A stretch of DNA of 64,000 nt from Saprospirales bacterium (GTDB taxonomy: Bacteria > Bacteroidota > Bacteroidia > Chitinophagales > Saprospiraceae). Below the pieces are notes generated by a model. It was not told the origin of the DNA and did not search any database. It worked only from the letters and a program-made list of their open reading frames with translations. A program made the position numbers and the translations under genes. The stretch spans positions 32,237 through 96,236 of the forward strand of contig RECS01000109.1 of NCBI GenBank assembly GCA_007693915.1, written 5' to 3'. Shown piece by piece: positions 16,844 through 25,824 of the stretch (position 1 is the first letter of the stretch; each line of letters starts with the position of its first letter).

Positions 16844-17221
16844 ATGACAATAGCCATAATAGCACATGACGGCAAAAAAGCAGACATGGTTTCTTTCCTT
16901 TTAAATTACAAGGAGATTCTAGATAAAATTGAATTAGTAGCTACGAGAACTACAGGCGGGTTGGTAGAAAAAGCTGGATTGGAGGTAATCAAACTACTGT
17001 CAGGGCCAATTGGTGGTGATGCGCAGATTGCAGCAATGGCAGCAGAAAAAAAAATAGATCTGATTATTTTTTTTAGGGATCCTCTTGACAAACATCCACA
17101 CGAACCTGATGTCCAAATGTTGATGAGAATTTGTGATGTCCACAACATCCCTTTGGCCACCAATCCGGCATCTGCTGAACTTATGTTTACAGAATTGGTT
17201 CGCAGAAATTCAAAAAACTAA
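16844..17221 (+). CDS. mgsA: Methylglyoxal synthase
   Basis: This 125-residue enzyme converts dihydroxyacetone phosphate to methylglyoxal and phosphate, relieving phosphate limitation by bypassing lower glycolysis. Family marks are 'IAHDGKK' near the N-terminus, 'GPIGGDAQIAA' with the catalytic Asp, 'FFRDPLDKHPHEPDV' with the substrate-binding His, and 'CDVHNIPLATNPASAE' near the C-terminus. It is somewhat shorter than the E. coli enzyme but complete. It begins 6 nt after the preceding gene and may be cotranscribed with it. Confidence 0.92.
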   Translation: MTIAIIAHDGKKADMVSFLLNYKEILDKIELVATRTTGGLVEKAGLEVIKLLSGPIGGDAQIAAMAAEKKIDLIIFFRDPLDKHPHEPDVQMLMRICDVHNIPLATNPASAELMFTELVRRNSKN

Positions 17222-17277
17222 TTTCGGTCTGATTTTTGCAGTATCCATTTTCACCTGTTAATTTAATCCGACGGGAG

Positions 17278-17772
17278 ATGTGTAAATCAAACTTTTTTAA
17301 AAATAGAAAAATCAACTATAAGCACTACCCCTCTATCAAAAATCTCGGTATAGGTGACCAGAAATTAATTACAACTGCTTTTCAATATACTCAAATGGCT
17401 TATGCGCCCTATTCATCATTTCATGTAGGAGCTGTTTTGCGTTTGAAAAATGGTCAATTAATCAAAGGGGTAAATCAGGAAAATGCATCTTATCCTGCCG
17501 GGCTTTGTGCTGAACGCGTAGCTCTTTTTTCTTCAGGAGCTCAATATCCCGATAGTCCGATTGAAGTGCTTGCCGTCTGTGCTAATAATCCCAATAAAAA
17601 ATTAATTCAACCTGTGTTTCCATGTGGATTTTGCATTCAGGTTATGCTTGAATTTGAACACCGGCAAAAAAGTCCAATTAGATTATTGATCGGCAATCCG
17701 GATACTTCAATATTTGAATTCGAAAGCGCATCTCTCCTAATGCCCTTCTCTTTTGACCCTGAACAACTTTAA
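17278..17772 (+). CDS. cdd: Cytidine deaminase
   Basis: The frame opens at a TTG at 17236, but the ATG at 17278 is a better start and gives 164 residues. The zinc-site motifs are intact: 'AYAPYSSFHVGAVL', 'ENASYPAGLCAERVALF' (Cys and proton-shuttling Glu of CAE) and 'PVFPCGFCIQVMLEF' (PCxxC). The enzyme deaminates cytidine and deoxycytidine in pyrimidine salvage. About 25 N-terminal residues (CKSNFFKNRKINYK...) precede the conserved domain and are basic. The gene converges on kdsB with only 3 nt between the stops. Confidence 0.9.
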   Translation: MCKSNFFKNRKINYKHYPSIKNLGIGDQKLITTAFQYTQMAYAPYSSFHVGAVLRLKNGQLIKGVNQENASYPAGLCAERVALFSSGAQYPDSPIEVLAVCANNPNKKLIQPVFPCGFCIQVMLEFEHRQKSPIRLLIGNPDTSIFEFESASLLMPFSFDPEQL

Positions 17773-17775
17773 TTT

Positions 17776-18534
17776 TTAATCTAAAAAGAGGCTTCTTGCC
17801 GTCAATAGATCACTTTCTGTATCAATCCCAACACTTTCCCAAAGGGCACTTTCAACTATTCCAATATCATATCCATACTCCATCCATCTGAGTTGCTCAA
17901 GATTTTCTGATTTTTCAAGGCAACCGCGGTCAAGTGAAGAAATATCCTGCAACACTGAATTACTATAGGCATAAACTCCAATATGCCGGTAAAATGCCGC
18001 TTGATTGATCCAATCTTCTTGAGGTATATCACGAACAAAAGGAATTACAGACCTGCTGAAATAAAGGGCTTTACCTAATCTGTCAAAAACAACTTTTACA
18101 GCATTAGGAGAAAACAACTCCTCCCTATTAACTATAGGACTTGCAAGGGTTCCCACCTCAAAAAAACCTTCCTGCATCATATTAATTAACTCCTCCATCC
18201 CCTCCCAGTTAGTAATGATTTCATCTCCCTGCACATTTACCAGCAATTCACTTCCTTCTAACTGCCTTGCTACCTCTGCACAACGATCTGTACCGCTAAC
18301 ATGATCAGGGGAAGTCATAAAAACTTCTGCCCCCAGCGACTCAGCCAAAATATGAATAGATCTATGATCCGTAGCAATAATCACCCGATCAAAAAAGTTA
18401 CTGTTTCGGACGTTTTCATAAACCCGTTGCAAAAGACATTTAGTGCCAATATTAATTAAGGGCTTACCGGGCAACCTCATAGATTCGTAGCGGGCAGGGA
18501 TTATGGCAACGACAGGATAATTTTTTTTCCACAT
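17776..18534 (-). CDS. kdsB: 3-deoxy-manno-octulosonate cytidylyltransferase
   Basis: This 252-residue enzyme activates Kdo to CMP-Kdo for lipopolysaccharide inner-core synthesis. The nucleotide-binding start 'VVAIIPARYESMRLPGKPL' is diagnostic, followed by 'IIATDHRSI', 'HVSGTDRCAEV', 'VNVQGDEI' and 'YRHIGVYAYS'. Length is normal. It implies a Kdo-containing lipopolysaccharide. No other Kdo gene is adjacent; the upstream divergent gene is a LysM protein. Confidence 0.93.
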   Translation of the reverse strand: MWKKNYPVVAIIPARYESMRLPGKPLINIGTKCLLQRVYENVRNSNFFDRVIIATDHRSIHILAESLGAEVFMTSPDHVSGTDRCAEVARQLEGSELLVNVQGDEIITNWEGMEELINMMQEGFFEVGTLASPIVNREELFSPNAVKVVFDRLGKALYFSRSVIPFVRDIPQEDWINQAAFYRHIGVYAYSNSVLQDISSLDRGCLEKSENLEQLRWMEYGYDIGIVESALWESVGIDTESDLLTARSLFLD

Positions 18535-18560
18535 AAACTATATATTACGATTATATTTAA

Positions 18561-18568
18561 TATATTTG
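18561..18568 (+). promoter_or_regulatory. Candidate -7 element (TATATTTG) for the LysM gene
   Basis: TATATTTG, followed by CA, matches the Bacteroidota -7 consensus TAnnTTTG and lies 23 nt before the start codon at 18592. No good TTTG -33 element was found at the usual distance, so this is a partial match. Confidence 0.35.
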
Positions 18569-18591
18569 CACTCAAATCATCTTGCAAAGAA

Positions 18592-19473
18592 ATGACGAAG
18601 TTAATACGAATCTTTTATTTGGTGTTTATTCTTACCCCTTTCTCTTTGTTAGCGCAAAAAGAAATTCAGGTTTCCCTGGAAATTGACGGGAACATCCTTT
18701 ACCATCATGGTGTCCAGCAAGGGGAAACCTTCTTCGGTATCTCAAGGACTTATGGAGTTAATGTAGATCAATTAATTAGCACCAATCAAGCAACAGTCAG
18801 AGCTGGCTTATCACCGGGAGATCAAATAATTATTAAATTTGATCCAGAGCGTATTTCATCGAATGCCGATGAGAACAGTCATATTTTACTCTATGAGGTA
18901 GAGCCAGGCACAACCCTATTTGCAATAAGAAGGGCTAGTGGTTTATCTATCTCGGACTTGAAAAAAATAAATAATCTGAGTTCTGCTGACCTCAGCCCCG
19001 GGCAAATATTGGTAGTAGGATACTTTGACACAACTCCTTCTTTGCCAATTTCAAGAGAATCAGATTCTCGAGACACCCAACCATCAAGCCAAAATAACCT
19101 GACTCAAGCAGAACCATCTACTCAAGTTCCCGGAACTATTACTCATGAGGAAGTTAACCTCAAGAATCCACCGAAGACAGCCACTATAATTGAAATGAAC
19201 TATGAGGAGCAAAGAGGGGTAGCAGTGTGGAATCAGGATTGGAAATCAACTACCGGGTTTTATGTTCTTCACAGGGATGCCCCTATCAACAGCATCATAG
19301 AAATTGAGAACCCCATGTTTGGGAGAAAAGCCTATGGAAAAGTTTCGGGCAGAATTCCAGTAAGTCTATATAGTTCTGACGTTATTTTGATAGTTTCTGA
19401 TGCACTTGCACGACATTTAGGTGTTATTGATCAAAGATTTTTTGTAAAAGTTAGATATTTGCAAGCTGATTAG
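18592..19473 (+). CDS. Secreted protein with two LysM domains and a C-terminal RlpA-like barrel
   Basis: This 293-residue protein has a signal peptide (residues 1-22, ending LLAQ). LysM domain 1 lies at about 37-83 ('HHGVQQGETFFGISRTYGV'), and LysM domain 2 at about 100-143 ('YEVEPGTTLFAIRRASGLS'). A Ser/Gln/Pro-rich linker leads to a C-terminal ~90 residues ('NSIIEIENPMFGRKAYGKV ... LIVSDALARHLG') resembling the double-psi beta-barrel of RlpA-like proteins. LysM binds peptidoglycan glycan strands. Whether the barrel is catalytic is unclear. It is followed 12 nt later by the cysteine-synthase-family gene. Confidence 0.78.
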   Translation: MTKLIRIFYLVFILTPFSLLAQKEIQVSLEIDGNILYHHGVQQGETFFGISRTYGVNVDQLISTNQATVRAGLSPGDQIIIKFDPERISSNADENSHILLYEVEPGTTLFAIRRASGLSISDLKKINNLSSADLSPGQILVVGYFDTTPSLPISRESDSRDTQPSSQNNLTQAEPSTQVPGTITHEEVNLKNPPKTATIIEMNYEEQRGVAVWNQDWKSTTGFYVLHRDAPINSIIEIENPMFGRKAYGKVSGRIPVSLYSSDVILIVSDALARHLGVIDQRFFVKVRYLQAD

Positions 19474-19485
19474 AAAAAAGAATAA

Positions 19486-20466
19486 ATGGAATACTTCAAA
19501 AGCATATTAGAAACTATTGGCAACACTCCACTGGTGAAATTAAACAGCCTTGTAAGTGATATACCGGCTTTGGTAATGGCTAAGGTTGAAAGCTTTAACC
19601 CCGGTCACTCAATAAAAGACAGAATGGCATTAAAAATGTTAGAGGATGCTGAAAAAGACGGGCGTATAAAACCAGGTGGAACCATTATTGAATGCACCTC
19701 CGGCAACACTGGTATGGGGCTTGCTATAGCAGCCACTGTTAAAGGTTATAAGTGTATCTTCACTACTTCTGACAAACAGTCTCAGGAAAAAATTGACTTG
19801 CTAAGGGCTTTTGGTGCCGAGGTAATTGTATGCCCGACCAATGTTGAAGCCGATGACCCGCAATCTTACTACTCTGTAGCGAGAAAAATAAGCGAAGAAA
19901 CGCCCAATAGCTATTGGTTCAATCAATACGACAACCTATCCAACAGACAAGCGCATTATGAAACTACAGGACCTGAAATTTGGAGACAGACTGATGGGAG
20001 GATCACTCACCTAGTAGTAGGAGTGGGGACAGGAGGCACCATTTCAGGAACAGGAAGATACCTCAAGGAACAAAATCCCAATATTAAAATATGGGGAATT
20101 GACACCTACGGTTCGGCATTGAAAAAATACCATGAAACCCGCGAAATTGACCCTGAGGAAATTTACTCATACATAACTGAAGGTATAGGTGAAGACATCA
20201 TTCCCGCCAATGTAGACTTTGAAATTATTGATCATTTTGAAAAAGTAACAGATAAAGATGGTGCAGTAATGACCAGAAGACTAGCTAGTGAAGAAGGAAT
20301 TTTTGGCGGCTATTCCTGCGGTTCTGCTGTAGCAGGATTGGTGCAATTAAAAGATCAACTCAAAAAAGACGACGTAGTTGTCATCATATTACATGATCAT
20401 GGGACGCGGTATGTAAAAAAGGTTTTCAATGATCAATGGATGAGAGAAAACAACTTTTTAGATTAA
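19486..20466 (+). CDS. PLP-dependent cysteine synthase family enzyme, cystathionine beta-synthase-like
   Basis: This 326-residue fold-type II PLP enzyme has 'TIGNTPLVKL' at the start and the Schiff-base Lys in 'FNPGHSIKDRMAL'. The PLP substrate loop is 'CTSGNTGMGLA', and the phosphate loop is 'GVGTGGTISGTGRY'. 'SDKQSQEKIDLLRAFGAEV', 'CPTNVEADDPQSY' and 'EGIGEDIIPANVDF' favour cystathionine beta-synthase over O-acetylserine sulfhydrylase, although no regulatory CBS domain follows. It would act in transsulfuration or cysteine formation. It is probably cotranscribed with the upstream LysM gene, a pairing whose meaning is unclear. Confidence 0.82.
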   Translation: MEYFKSILETIGNTPLVKLNSLVSDIPALVMAKVESFNPGHSIKDRMALKMLEDAEKDGRIKPGGTIIECTSGNTGMGLAIAATVKGYKCIFTTSDKQSQEKIDLLRAFGAEVIVCPTNVEADDPQSYYSVARKISEETPNSYWFNQYDNLSNRQAHYETTGPEIWRQTDGRITHLVVGVGTGGTISGTGRYLKEQNPNIKIWGIDTYGSALKKYHETREIDPEEIYSYITEGIGEDIIPANVDFEIIDHFEKVTDKDGAVMTRRLASEEGIFGGYSCGSAVAGLVQLKDQLKKDDVVVIILHDHGTRYVKKVFNDQWMRENNFLD

Positions 20467-20562
20467 CACCTACATTATAGACAGAGAATTTACGTTAATA
20501 TCTGGAAATCAAATTTTAGATTCGCATAAGAATAAGTTAACTATCTAAAACTCATCGGCAGA

Positions 20563-21636
20563 TTGAATCTTCTAAAAAAACTTGTAGTTACAATTATTAT
20601 TTTTTCGCTTTTTGCTAGTTCCGAAAAAGCGCTGTCGGCTCAGGATGTTCTGTACACACAGGCATATTCTTCACCCTCATTATTTAATCCGTCGCTTGCA
20701 GGTTCATACGACGCATTGTATCGCATATCCCTTCAGCACAGAAACCAATGGAATACAGTATTGGATAATCCGTTCCGGACCTATACCCTTTCGGGAGATG
20801 CGAGATTGGAGGTCGGTAGAGACAGAAACAACAGGGATGCTTTCTCTCTGGGAGCCAATTTTATGAGCGACAAAGTCAATACCTTTGATTTTAGTAAAAC
20901 CATGATTTCACTTGTTGGTGCTTTTCACAAAAACTTGAGTGGTGAAAACAAACAGTTTCTATCAGCCGGATTTTCTATTGGAATGAACCAACAGAATATT
21001 AATTATGAAAATATCCGTTTTCAGGATCAATTTAACGGCACCAATGCCTTTGATTTTAATACTGCCGAATACCTTCCTCAAAATAACTTTTCCTACGCAG
21101 ATATTTCTGTGGGTGCAAGTTACAGCCTGAACAATCGGAGAGGGTTCAGATTTAATGCAGGCGGAGCTATTTTACATTTACTAAGTCCAAATATTTCATT
21201 TTATAAGGATTCATCTGAACCGGATTATTTTGGGGATACCGAAAATCGAATTCACCGGAATTTCATAGGTCATCTCAGTGTAGAAACACCTGTTTCTGAT
21301 TACGTTTGGTTATCTCCGCGATTACTTACTTCAATTCAAGGTCCCCATCAGCAATTCTTTTTTGGGACGGGAAGTAGGTTCTTACTAAACGACTCTTACA
21401 ATAGCTTTTTACATTTTGGTGTATTCGGAAGGGTAAATAACAATCTAGACGCATATAAATTTAGGGATTTGTCATTTTTAATTGGATTTGAGATTGAGGG
21501 AATAAGTATAGGACTAAGTTATGATCTATCGCTTGATGATCTTCAAAATTATAATAAACGACAAGGAATTTTTGAAATCAGCCTTTCTATCATGGGAGAA
21601 TACACCAATGAATTGGATATGTGCCCTCGCTTTTAG
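20563..21636 (+). CDS. PorP/SprF family T9SS outer-membrane protein (solitary copy)
   Basis: This 357-residue protein starts at a TTG, since no in-frame ATG exists after the upstream stop. A signal peptide (ending ALSAQ) precedes the PorP/SprF family opening 'YTQAYSSPSLFNPSLAGSYD', then 'LQHRNQWNTVLDNPF'. Alternating beta strands typical of an outer-membrane barrel follow. PorP/SprF proteins work with T9SS cargo, and SprF is needed for secretion of the type B adhesin SprB in Flavobacterium johnsoniae. Here no type B cargo gene is adjacent. A second family member heads the operon at 44313. Confidence 0.87.
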   Translation: MNLLKKLVVTIIIFSLFASSEKALSAQDVLYTQAYSSPSLFNPSLAGSYDALYRISLQHRNQWNTVLDNPFRTYTLSGDARLEVGRDRNNRDAFSLGANFMSDKVNTFDFSKTMISLVGAFHKNLSGENKQFLSAGFSIGMNQQNINYENIRFQDQFNGTNAFDFNTAEYLPQNNFSYADISVGASYSLNNRRGFRFNAGGAILHLLSPNISFYKDSSEPDYFGDTENRIHRNFIGHLSVETPVSDYVWLSPRLLTSIQGPHQQFFFGTGSRFLLNDSYNSFLHFGVFGRVNNNLDAYKFRDLSFLIGFEIEGISIGLSYDLSLDDLQNYNKRQGIFEISLSIMGEYTNELDMCPRF

Positions 21637-21926
21637 TTAAAAAAAGATTTAAAATCAACTTAGTCTTTGACATTACAGGTTTTTTTCATTTTTTTGCAAT
21701 AATAATCATAAAATAGAAGGCAATGCACATGATTCAAAACAACTTCATTTTCAGACTGTTTTATGTTATGTCATTATGGCAGATAAAAATTCGAAAAAAT
21801 CGCTAAAAACAGATAAGATCGATAACATGATTAAAAGCATTTAATCAAACTGCCATTTTAACACTAATTTATCGTTTGGAATGATTTTATCACTGAATAT
21901 CATACAAAAGCACTAGAATTAAAGAA
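21637..21926. other. Intergenic region upstream of clpC
   Basis: This AT-rich 290-bp region contains a possible 22-codon frame (21776-21844, MADKNSKKS...) without supporting evidence. No clear Bacteroidota promoter was identified; the nearest candidate is TATCGTTTG with one extra spacer base. Confidence 0.4.
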
Positions 21927-24464
21927 ATGAACAGAAAGTTTTCAAATAAAGTAAAAAAGATCATCAGTCAAAGTCGGGAGGAAGCGCTCAGACTGGGCTC
22001 TCCATATATTGGCACAGAACACCTTTTATTGGGTTTGATCAGGGATGACCAAAATCTTGCAGTTACAGTTCTTAAATCTATGAACATCGATTTTGATGAA
22101 CTCAAAGAAAAAATTGAACAACTTGCGGGCACCCCAAATGAAGAACAAACCCGCGTTAACGTTGGTAATTTGCCTTTAAACAAACATGCTGAACGGGTTT
22201 TAAAAGTAACCTTTCTTGAAGCTAAAGAATTTGGTCACGAAGAAATCAGCCCCGAACACCTGTTGTTGTCTGTATTGAAACACAGAGATAATCCTGCATC
22301 TAGAGCGCTTGAGGATTTTGAAATTGATTACGAAAGTTTCAGGTCCGAATTGGAATATGCTTCTCACGAACAAAAATTTCTGGACTCGGGCTTGTATTCT
22401 CAAAGTTCAACCGGTCCAGATATGCCAATGGAGGAGCAAGGCGGTACCGGCAGATATACCAGAAAACCCCAGTCCAAATCCCGAACACCTGTTTTAGACA
22501 ATTTCGGTAGAGATATGTCTAAGTTGGCTGAAGAAGGTAGCCTTGACCCCATAACAGGAAGGGAAAAGGAAATTGAGCGCGTCTCTCAAATTTTATCAAG
22601 GAGAAAAAAGAACAATCCGATCTTGATTGGGGAGCCTGGAGTTGGTAAAACAGCAATTGCTGAAGGATTGGCTTTGGCCATCAAGGACAAAAAGGTTTCG
22701 AGGACACTTTTTAATAAAAGAATTGTCATGCTAGACCTTCCGGCTCTTGTAGCAGGCACCAAATATCGAGGTCAATTTGAAGAGCGCATGAAAGCCATCA
22801 TGAATGAACTGGAAAAATCTCGTGATGTCATTTTATTCATTGATGAAATACATACCATAGTTGGAGCAGGTGGCGCCACAGGTTCACTTGATGCCTCAAA
22901 TATTTTTAAGCCTGCTTTGGCACGCGGTGAGCTACAGTGTATTGGTGCATCTACTTTGGATGAATACAGGCAGTACATTGAAAAGGATGGGGCATTGGAC
23001 AGAAGGTTCCAGAAAGTTCTGATCAATCCACCATCTCCGGACGAAGCCATCACAATATTAAAGAATCTCAAACCCAAATACGAGGAATTTCATAATGTAA
23101 TTTACTCTGATGAAGCTATCCAAGCCTGCGTAAAACTGAGCGAAAGATACATAACTGACAGGTTTTTACCTGATAAGGCAATAGACGTAATGGACGAGGT
23201 CGGTGCAAGGGTGCATTTAAAAAATATACATGTGCCTAAACACATTGAGGAGCTGGAACAAAAAATAGAAGAAGTCCGCGAGCTTAAAAACAAAGCTGTA
23301 AAAGGACAGCAATATGAGAAAGCAGCTGATTTAAGGGATCAGGAAACTAAATTATTGCGCCAATTGGATATTGCTAAAGATGAGTGGGAGGAAGAATCTA
23401 AATCTCACCGATATCCTGTTAATGAAGACCATATTGCCGAAATCGTTGCTATGATTACCGGAATTCCGGTGAAGAGAGTAGCCCAAAGTGAAAGCAAAAA
23501 ACTGGTCGGCATGAAAAAAGACCTACAAAAGGTTATCATCGGTCAGGATGAAGCCATCACCAAAGTGACTAAAGCCATTCAAAGAAATCGCGTTGGTTTA
23601 AAAGACCCTAAGAAGCCCATTGGGACATTTATATTTTTAGGTCCAACAGGAGTTGGAAAAACTGAGCTTGCGAAAGCTTTAGCAAAATATATATTTGATT
23701 CAGAAGATGCGCTCATCCGTTTGGACATGAGTGAGTATATGGAGAAATTCTCTATTAGCCGATTGATAGGTGCACCTCCAGGATATGTGGGTTATGAAGA
23801 AGGAGGTCAATTGACAGAAAAAGTGAGACGTAAGCCCTATTCAGTAATACTACTAGATGAGATTGAAAAGGCTCATCCGGATATCTACAATATCTTGTTG
23901 CAGGTTTTGGATGATGGCGTTCTAACCGATGGTCTTGGAAGGAAAGTAGATTTTAAAAACACACTCATTTTAATGACTTCCAACATCGGGGTGCGAGATT
24001 TAAAAGATTTTGGTCAAGGTGTCGGCTTCGCGACAAAAGCACGCATCGAAGGGTCAGAAGACCACAGTAAGTCGGTAATTACTAATGCACTAAAGAAAAC
24101 CTTCTCACCTGAGTTCCTGAACAGAATTGATGATGTGGTAATCTTTAACAGTTTGGGACAGGAAGAAATAATTGAAATCATTGATATTACTTTACAAGAC
24201 TTATTTAAGAGATTGAATACCCTCGATTACAAATTATCTCTTTCTGAAGATGCAAAAGAGTTTATTGCTAAAAAAGGTTTTGATCCGCAATACGGCGCAA
24301 GACCACTGCACAGGGCTATTCAGAAGTACATTGAAGACCCGCTTGCTGAGTTTATTCTGAATAACAATCCTAAGGATGGTACCTCTTTCATAGTTAATTT
24401 GGATAAAAAGAGTCAACTAACCACCATTGCAATTAATGAAAAAGTCAGCTCAGATATAGAATAA
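21927..24464 (+). CDS. clpC: ClpC-type AAA+ unfoldase subunit of Clp protease
   Basis: This 845-residue Hsp100 protein has an N-terminal double Clp-N repeat (about 1-150: '[13 protein letters not shown]', '[14 protein letters not shown]'). AAA1 carries Walker [14 protein letters not shown] and Walker [15 protein letters not shown]-type middle segment ('[20 protein letters not shown]') distinguishes ClpC from ClpA and ClpB. AAA2 carries [15 protein letters not shown] and [13 protein letters not shown], with the conserved '[17 protein letters not shown]' pore region. A ClpP-binding loop is plausible near 'DFGQGVGF'. It unfolds substrates for ClpP, and ClpC proteins are typically part of stress and quality-control responses. 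Complete length for the family. It is monocistronic or leads into infC, 58 nt downstream. Confidence 0.95.
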   Translation: MNRKFSNKVKKIISQSREEALRLGSPYIGTEHLLLGLIRDDQNLAVTVLKSMNIDFDELKEKIEQLAGTPNEEQTRVNVGNLPLNKHAERVLKVTFLEAKEFGHEEISPEHLLLSVLKHRDNPASRALEDFEIDYESFRSELEYASHEQKFLDSGLYSQSSTGPDMPMEEQGGTGRYTRKPQSKSRTPVLDNFGRDMSKLAEEGSLDPITGREKEIERVSQILSRRKKNNPILIGEPGVGKTAIAEGLALAIKDKKVSRTLFNKRIVMLDLPALVAGTKYRGQFEERMKAIMNELEKSRDVILFIDEIHTIVGAGGATGSLDASNIFKPALARGELQCIGASTLDEYRQYIEKDGALDRRFQKVLINPPSPDEAITILKNLKPKYEEFHNVIYSDEAIQACVKLSERYITDRFLPDKAIDVMDEVGARVHLKNIHVPKHIEELEQKIEEVRELKNKAVKGQQYEKAADLRDQETKLLRQLDIAKDEWEEESKSHRYPVNEDHIAEIVAMITGIPVKRVAQSESKKLVGMKKDLQKVIIGQDEAITKVTKAIQRNRVGLKDPKKPIGTFIFLGPTGVGKTELAKALAKYIFDSEDALIRLDMSEYMEKFSISRLIGAPPGYVGYEEGGQLTEKVRRKPYSVILLDEIEKAHPDIYNILLQVLDDGVLTDGLGRKVDFKNTLILMTSNIGVRDLKDFGQGVGFATKARIEGSEDHSKSVITNALKKTFSPEFLNRIDDVVIFNSLGQEEIIEIIDITLQDLFKRLNTLDYKLSLSEDAKEFIAKKGFDPQYGARPLHRAIQKYIEDPLAEFILNNNPKDGTSFIVNLDKKSQLTTIAINEKVSSDIE

Positions 24465-24522
24465 ATCATCAGATTTTATTATCTCAGAAAAAAGATATAC
24501 ATTTGTTAATAAAATTAAAAAT

Positions 24523-25098
24523 TTGGCTAGAAGAAGATTTACCCCAAGAAGAAAAAAAGAAGACGACGCTCCTATTAATCATCGGATAAGGGTACCCGAA
24601 ATAAGATTAGTAGGAGATAATTTGGAAGATATCAGTGAAGTTATCGGAACCACAATTTTAGCAGGAGTTTATCCCACCAAAGCCGCCAGACAATGGGCAG
24701 AAGAGATGGGGTTAGACTTAGTTATGATTTCTGAAAAAGCAAGTCCGCCAGTTTGCAAAATCACTGACTATAAGAAACACCTTTACCTTCAGAAAAAGAA
24801 ACAAAAAGAGATAAAGTCAAAGTCAGCCAAAACAGTTATTAAAGAAATTCGTTTCGGCCCCAATACAGACGATCACGATTTTAATTTCAAGCTAAAACAC
24901 GCTAAAGGATTTCTAGAAGACGGAGCTAAAGTAAAGGTCTTTGTTCATTTCAAAGGAAGAACTATAGTCTTTAAGGATAGAGGAGAACTTCTTCTACTTC
25001 GTTTTATTAAGGATTTAGACGAATATGGTACTGCTGAAAGTTTACCGAAAATGGAAGGAAAGAGAATGATCGTCATTATCGCTCCTAAGAAAAATTAA
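24523..25098 (+). CDS. infC: Translation initiation factor IF-3 (TTG start)
   Basis: This 191-residue IF-3 begins at a TTG (protein [15 protein letters not shown]). No ATG is available nearby, which fits the widespread use of rare start codons for infC, where IF-3 discriminates against its own non-AUG start and so limits its synthesis (established for the AUU start of E. coli). The N-domain contains '[12 protein letters not shown]' and '[15 protein letters not shown]'. The linker is '[20 protein letters not shown]', and the C-domain follows with '[20 protein letters not shown]' and '[13 protein letters not shown]'. It is followed by rpmI and rplT in the usual order. Confidence 0.95.
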   Translation: MARRRFTPRRKKEDDAPINHRIRVPEIRLVGDNLEDISEVIGTTILAGVYPTKAARQWAEEMGLDLVMISEKASPPVCKITDYKKHLYLQKKKQKEIKSKSAKTVIKEIRFGPNTDDHDFNFKLKHAKGFLEDGAKVKVFVHFKGRTIVFKDRGELLLLRFIKDLDEYGTAESLPKMEGKRMIVIIAPKKN

Positions 25099-25139
25099 TT
25101 TATTTTTTTTTAATTTATCCTCATATCCATTTATTTATT

Positions 25140-25147
25140 TATCTTTG
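25140..25147 (+). promoter_or_regulatory. Candidate -7 element (TATCTTTG) between infC and rpmI
   Basis: TATCTTTG, followed by CAG, matches the Bacteroidota TAnnTTTG consensus and lies 27 nt before the rpmI start. It would allow rpmI-rplT to be transcribed independently of the autoregulated infC. The upstream region is T-rich, but no exact TTTG -33 box is present. Confidence 0.45.
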
Positions 25148-25174
25148 CAGCCGCATTGAAAAAATACAATTATT

Positions 25175-25375
25175 ATGCCTAAGTTAAAAACGCATTCATC
25201 TGCTAAGAAAAGGTTTAAAGTTACTGGTTCAGGAAAGGTAAAAAGATTCCAAGCCAATACCGGTCACCTTGGAAGAAAAAAGACAAAAAAGCGTAAATTA
25301 AGACTACGCGATAGTGTTCTTGTACACAAATCGGAGCTAAAAAGAGTAAAAAGACTTTTAGCCATAGGAGGATAA
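25175..25375 (+). CDS. rpmI: 50S ribosomal protein L35
   Basis: This 66-residue, strongly basic protein shows the L35 pattern: MPKLKTHSSAKKRFKVTGSG at the N-terminus, then 'HLGRKKTKKRKLRLRDSV' and a terminal 'KRVKRLLAIGG'. It lies between infC and rplT as in most bacteria. Confidence 0.97.
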   Translation: MPKLKTHSSAKKRFKVTGSGKVKRFQANTGHLGRKKTKKRKLRLRDSVLVHKSELKRVKRLLAIGG

Positions 25376-25403
25376 AAATTAACTAACCATAAAATAATAA
25401 ACC

Positions 25404-25748
25404 ATGCCACGGTCAGTAAACTCTGTTGCATCCAGAAGGAGAAGAAAAAAAATATTAAAACAGGCCAAAGGTTACTTTGGTGCTCGTAAAAACGTATATA
25501 CTGTAGCCAAAAATGCTGTTGAAAAAGCTTTACAATACGCTTACAGAGATAGGAAAAACAAAAAGCGTACATTTAGAAACCTATGGATAGCAAGGATAAA
25601 TGCTGCAGTTAGACAAGAGGGAATGAATTACAGTTCTTTTATTCACGGATTGAAAGAAAAAGACGTTCAATTAAATAGAAAAGTTTTAGCTGATTTGGCG
25701 ATGAATCATCCCGAAGATTTTAGCAAGCTTGTAGCTCAAGTAAAATAA
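25404..25748 (+). CDS. rplT: 50S ribosomal protein L20
   Basis: This 114-residue basic protein shows the L20 pattern: '[20 protein letters not shown]' then '[20 protein letters not shown]', '[20 protein letters not shown]' and '[20 protein letters not shown]'. L20 assembles early on 23S rRNA and represses its own operon in other bacteria. It is the last gene before the terminator at 25785. Confidence 0.97.
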   Translation: MPRSVNSVASRRRRKKILKQAKGYFGARKNVYTVAKNAVEKALQYAYRDRKNKKRTFRNLWIARINAAVRQEGMNYSSFIHGLKEKDVQLNRKVLADLAMNHPEDFSKLVAQVK

Positions 25749-25784
25749 ATACTTGGTATAAAGATAAAATGAACTATCTGAAAT

Positions 25785-25824
25785 AAAAAAAAGGCATTGA
25801 GCATTCGTTCAATGCCTTTTTTTT
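25785..25824. terminator. Bidirectional intrinsic terminator
   Basis: A perfect stem GGCATTGA (25793-25800) pairs with TCAATGCC (25809-25816) around an 8-nt loop. It is flanked by A8 (25785-25792) and T8 (25817-25824), which extend the pairing to 16 bp. The symmetry lets it end both the infC-rpmI-rplT transcript from the left and the long T9SS cargo operon from the right, whose last stop codon lies at its edge (25823). Confidence 0.9.

Noticed and set aside
21776..21844. 22-codon ATG frame in the gap before clpC
   Set aside because: It is short, low in complexity and without a recognisable ribosome site, so it is probably chance.
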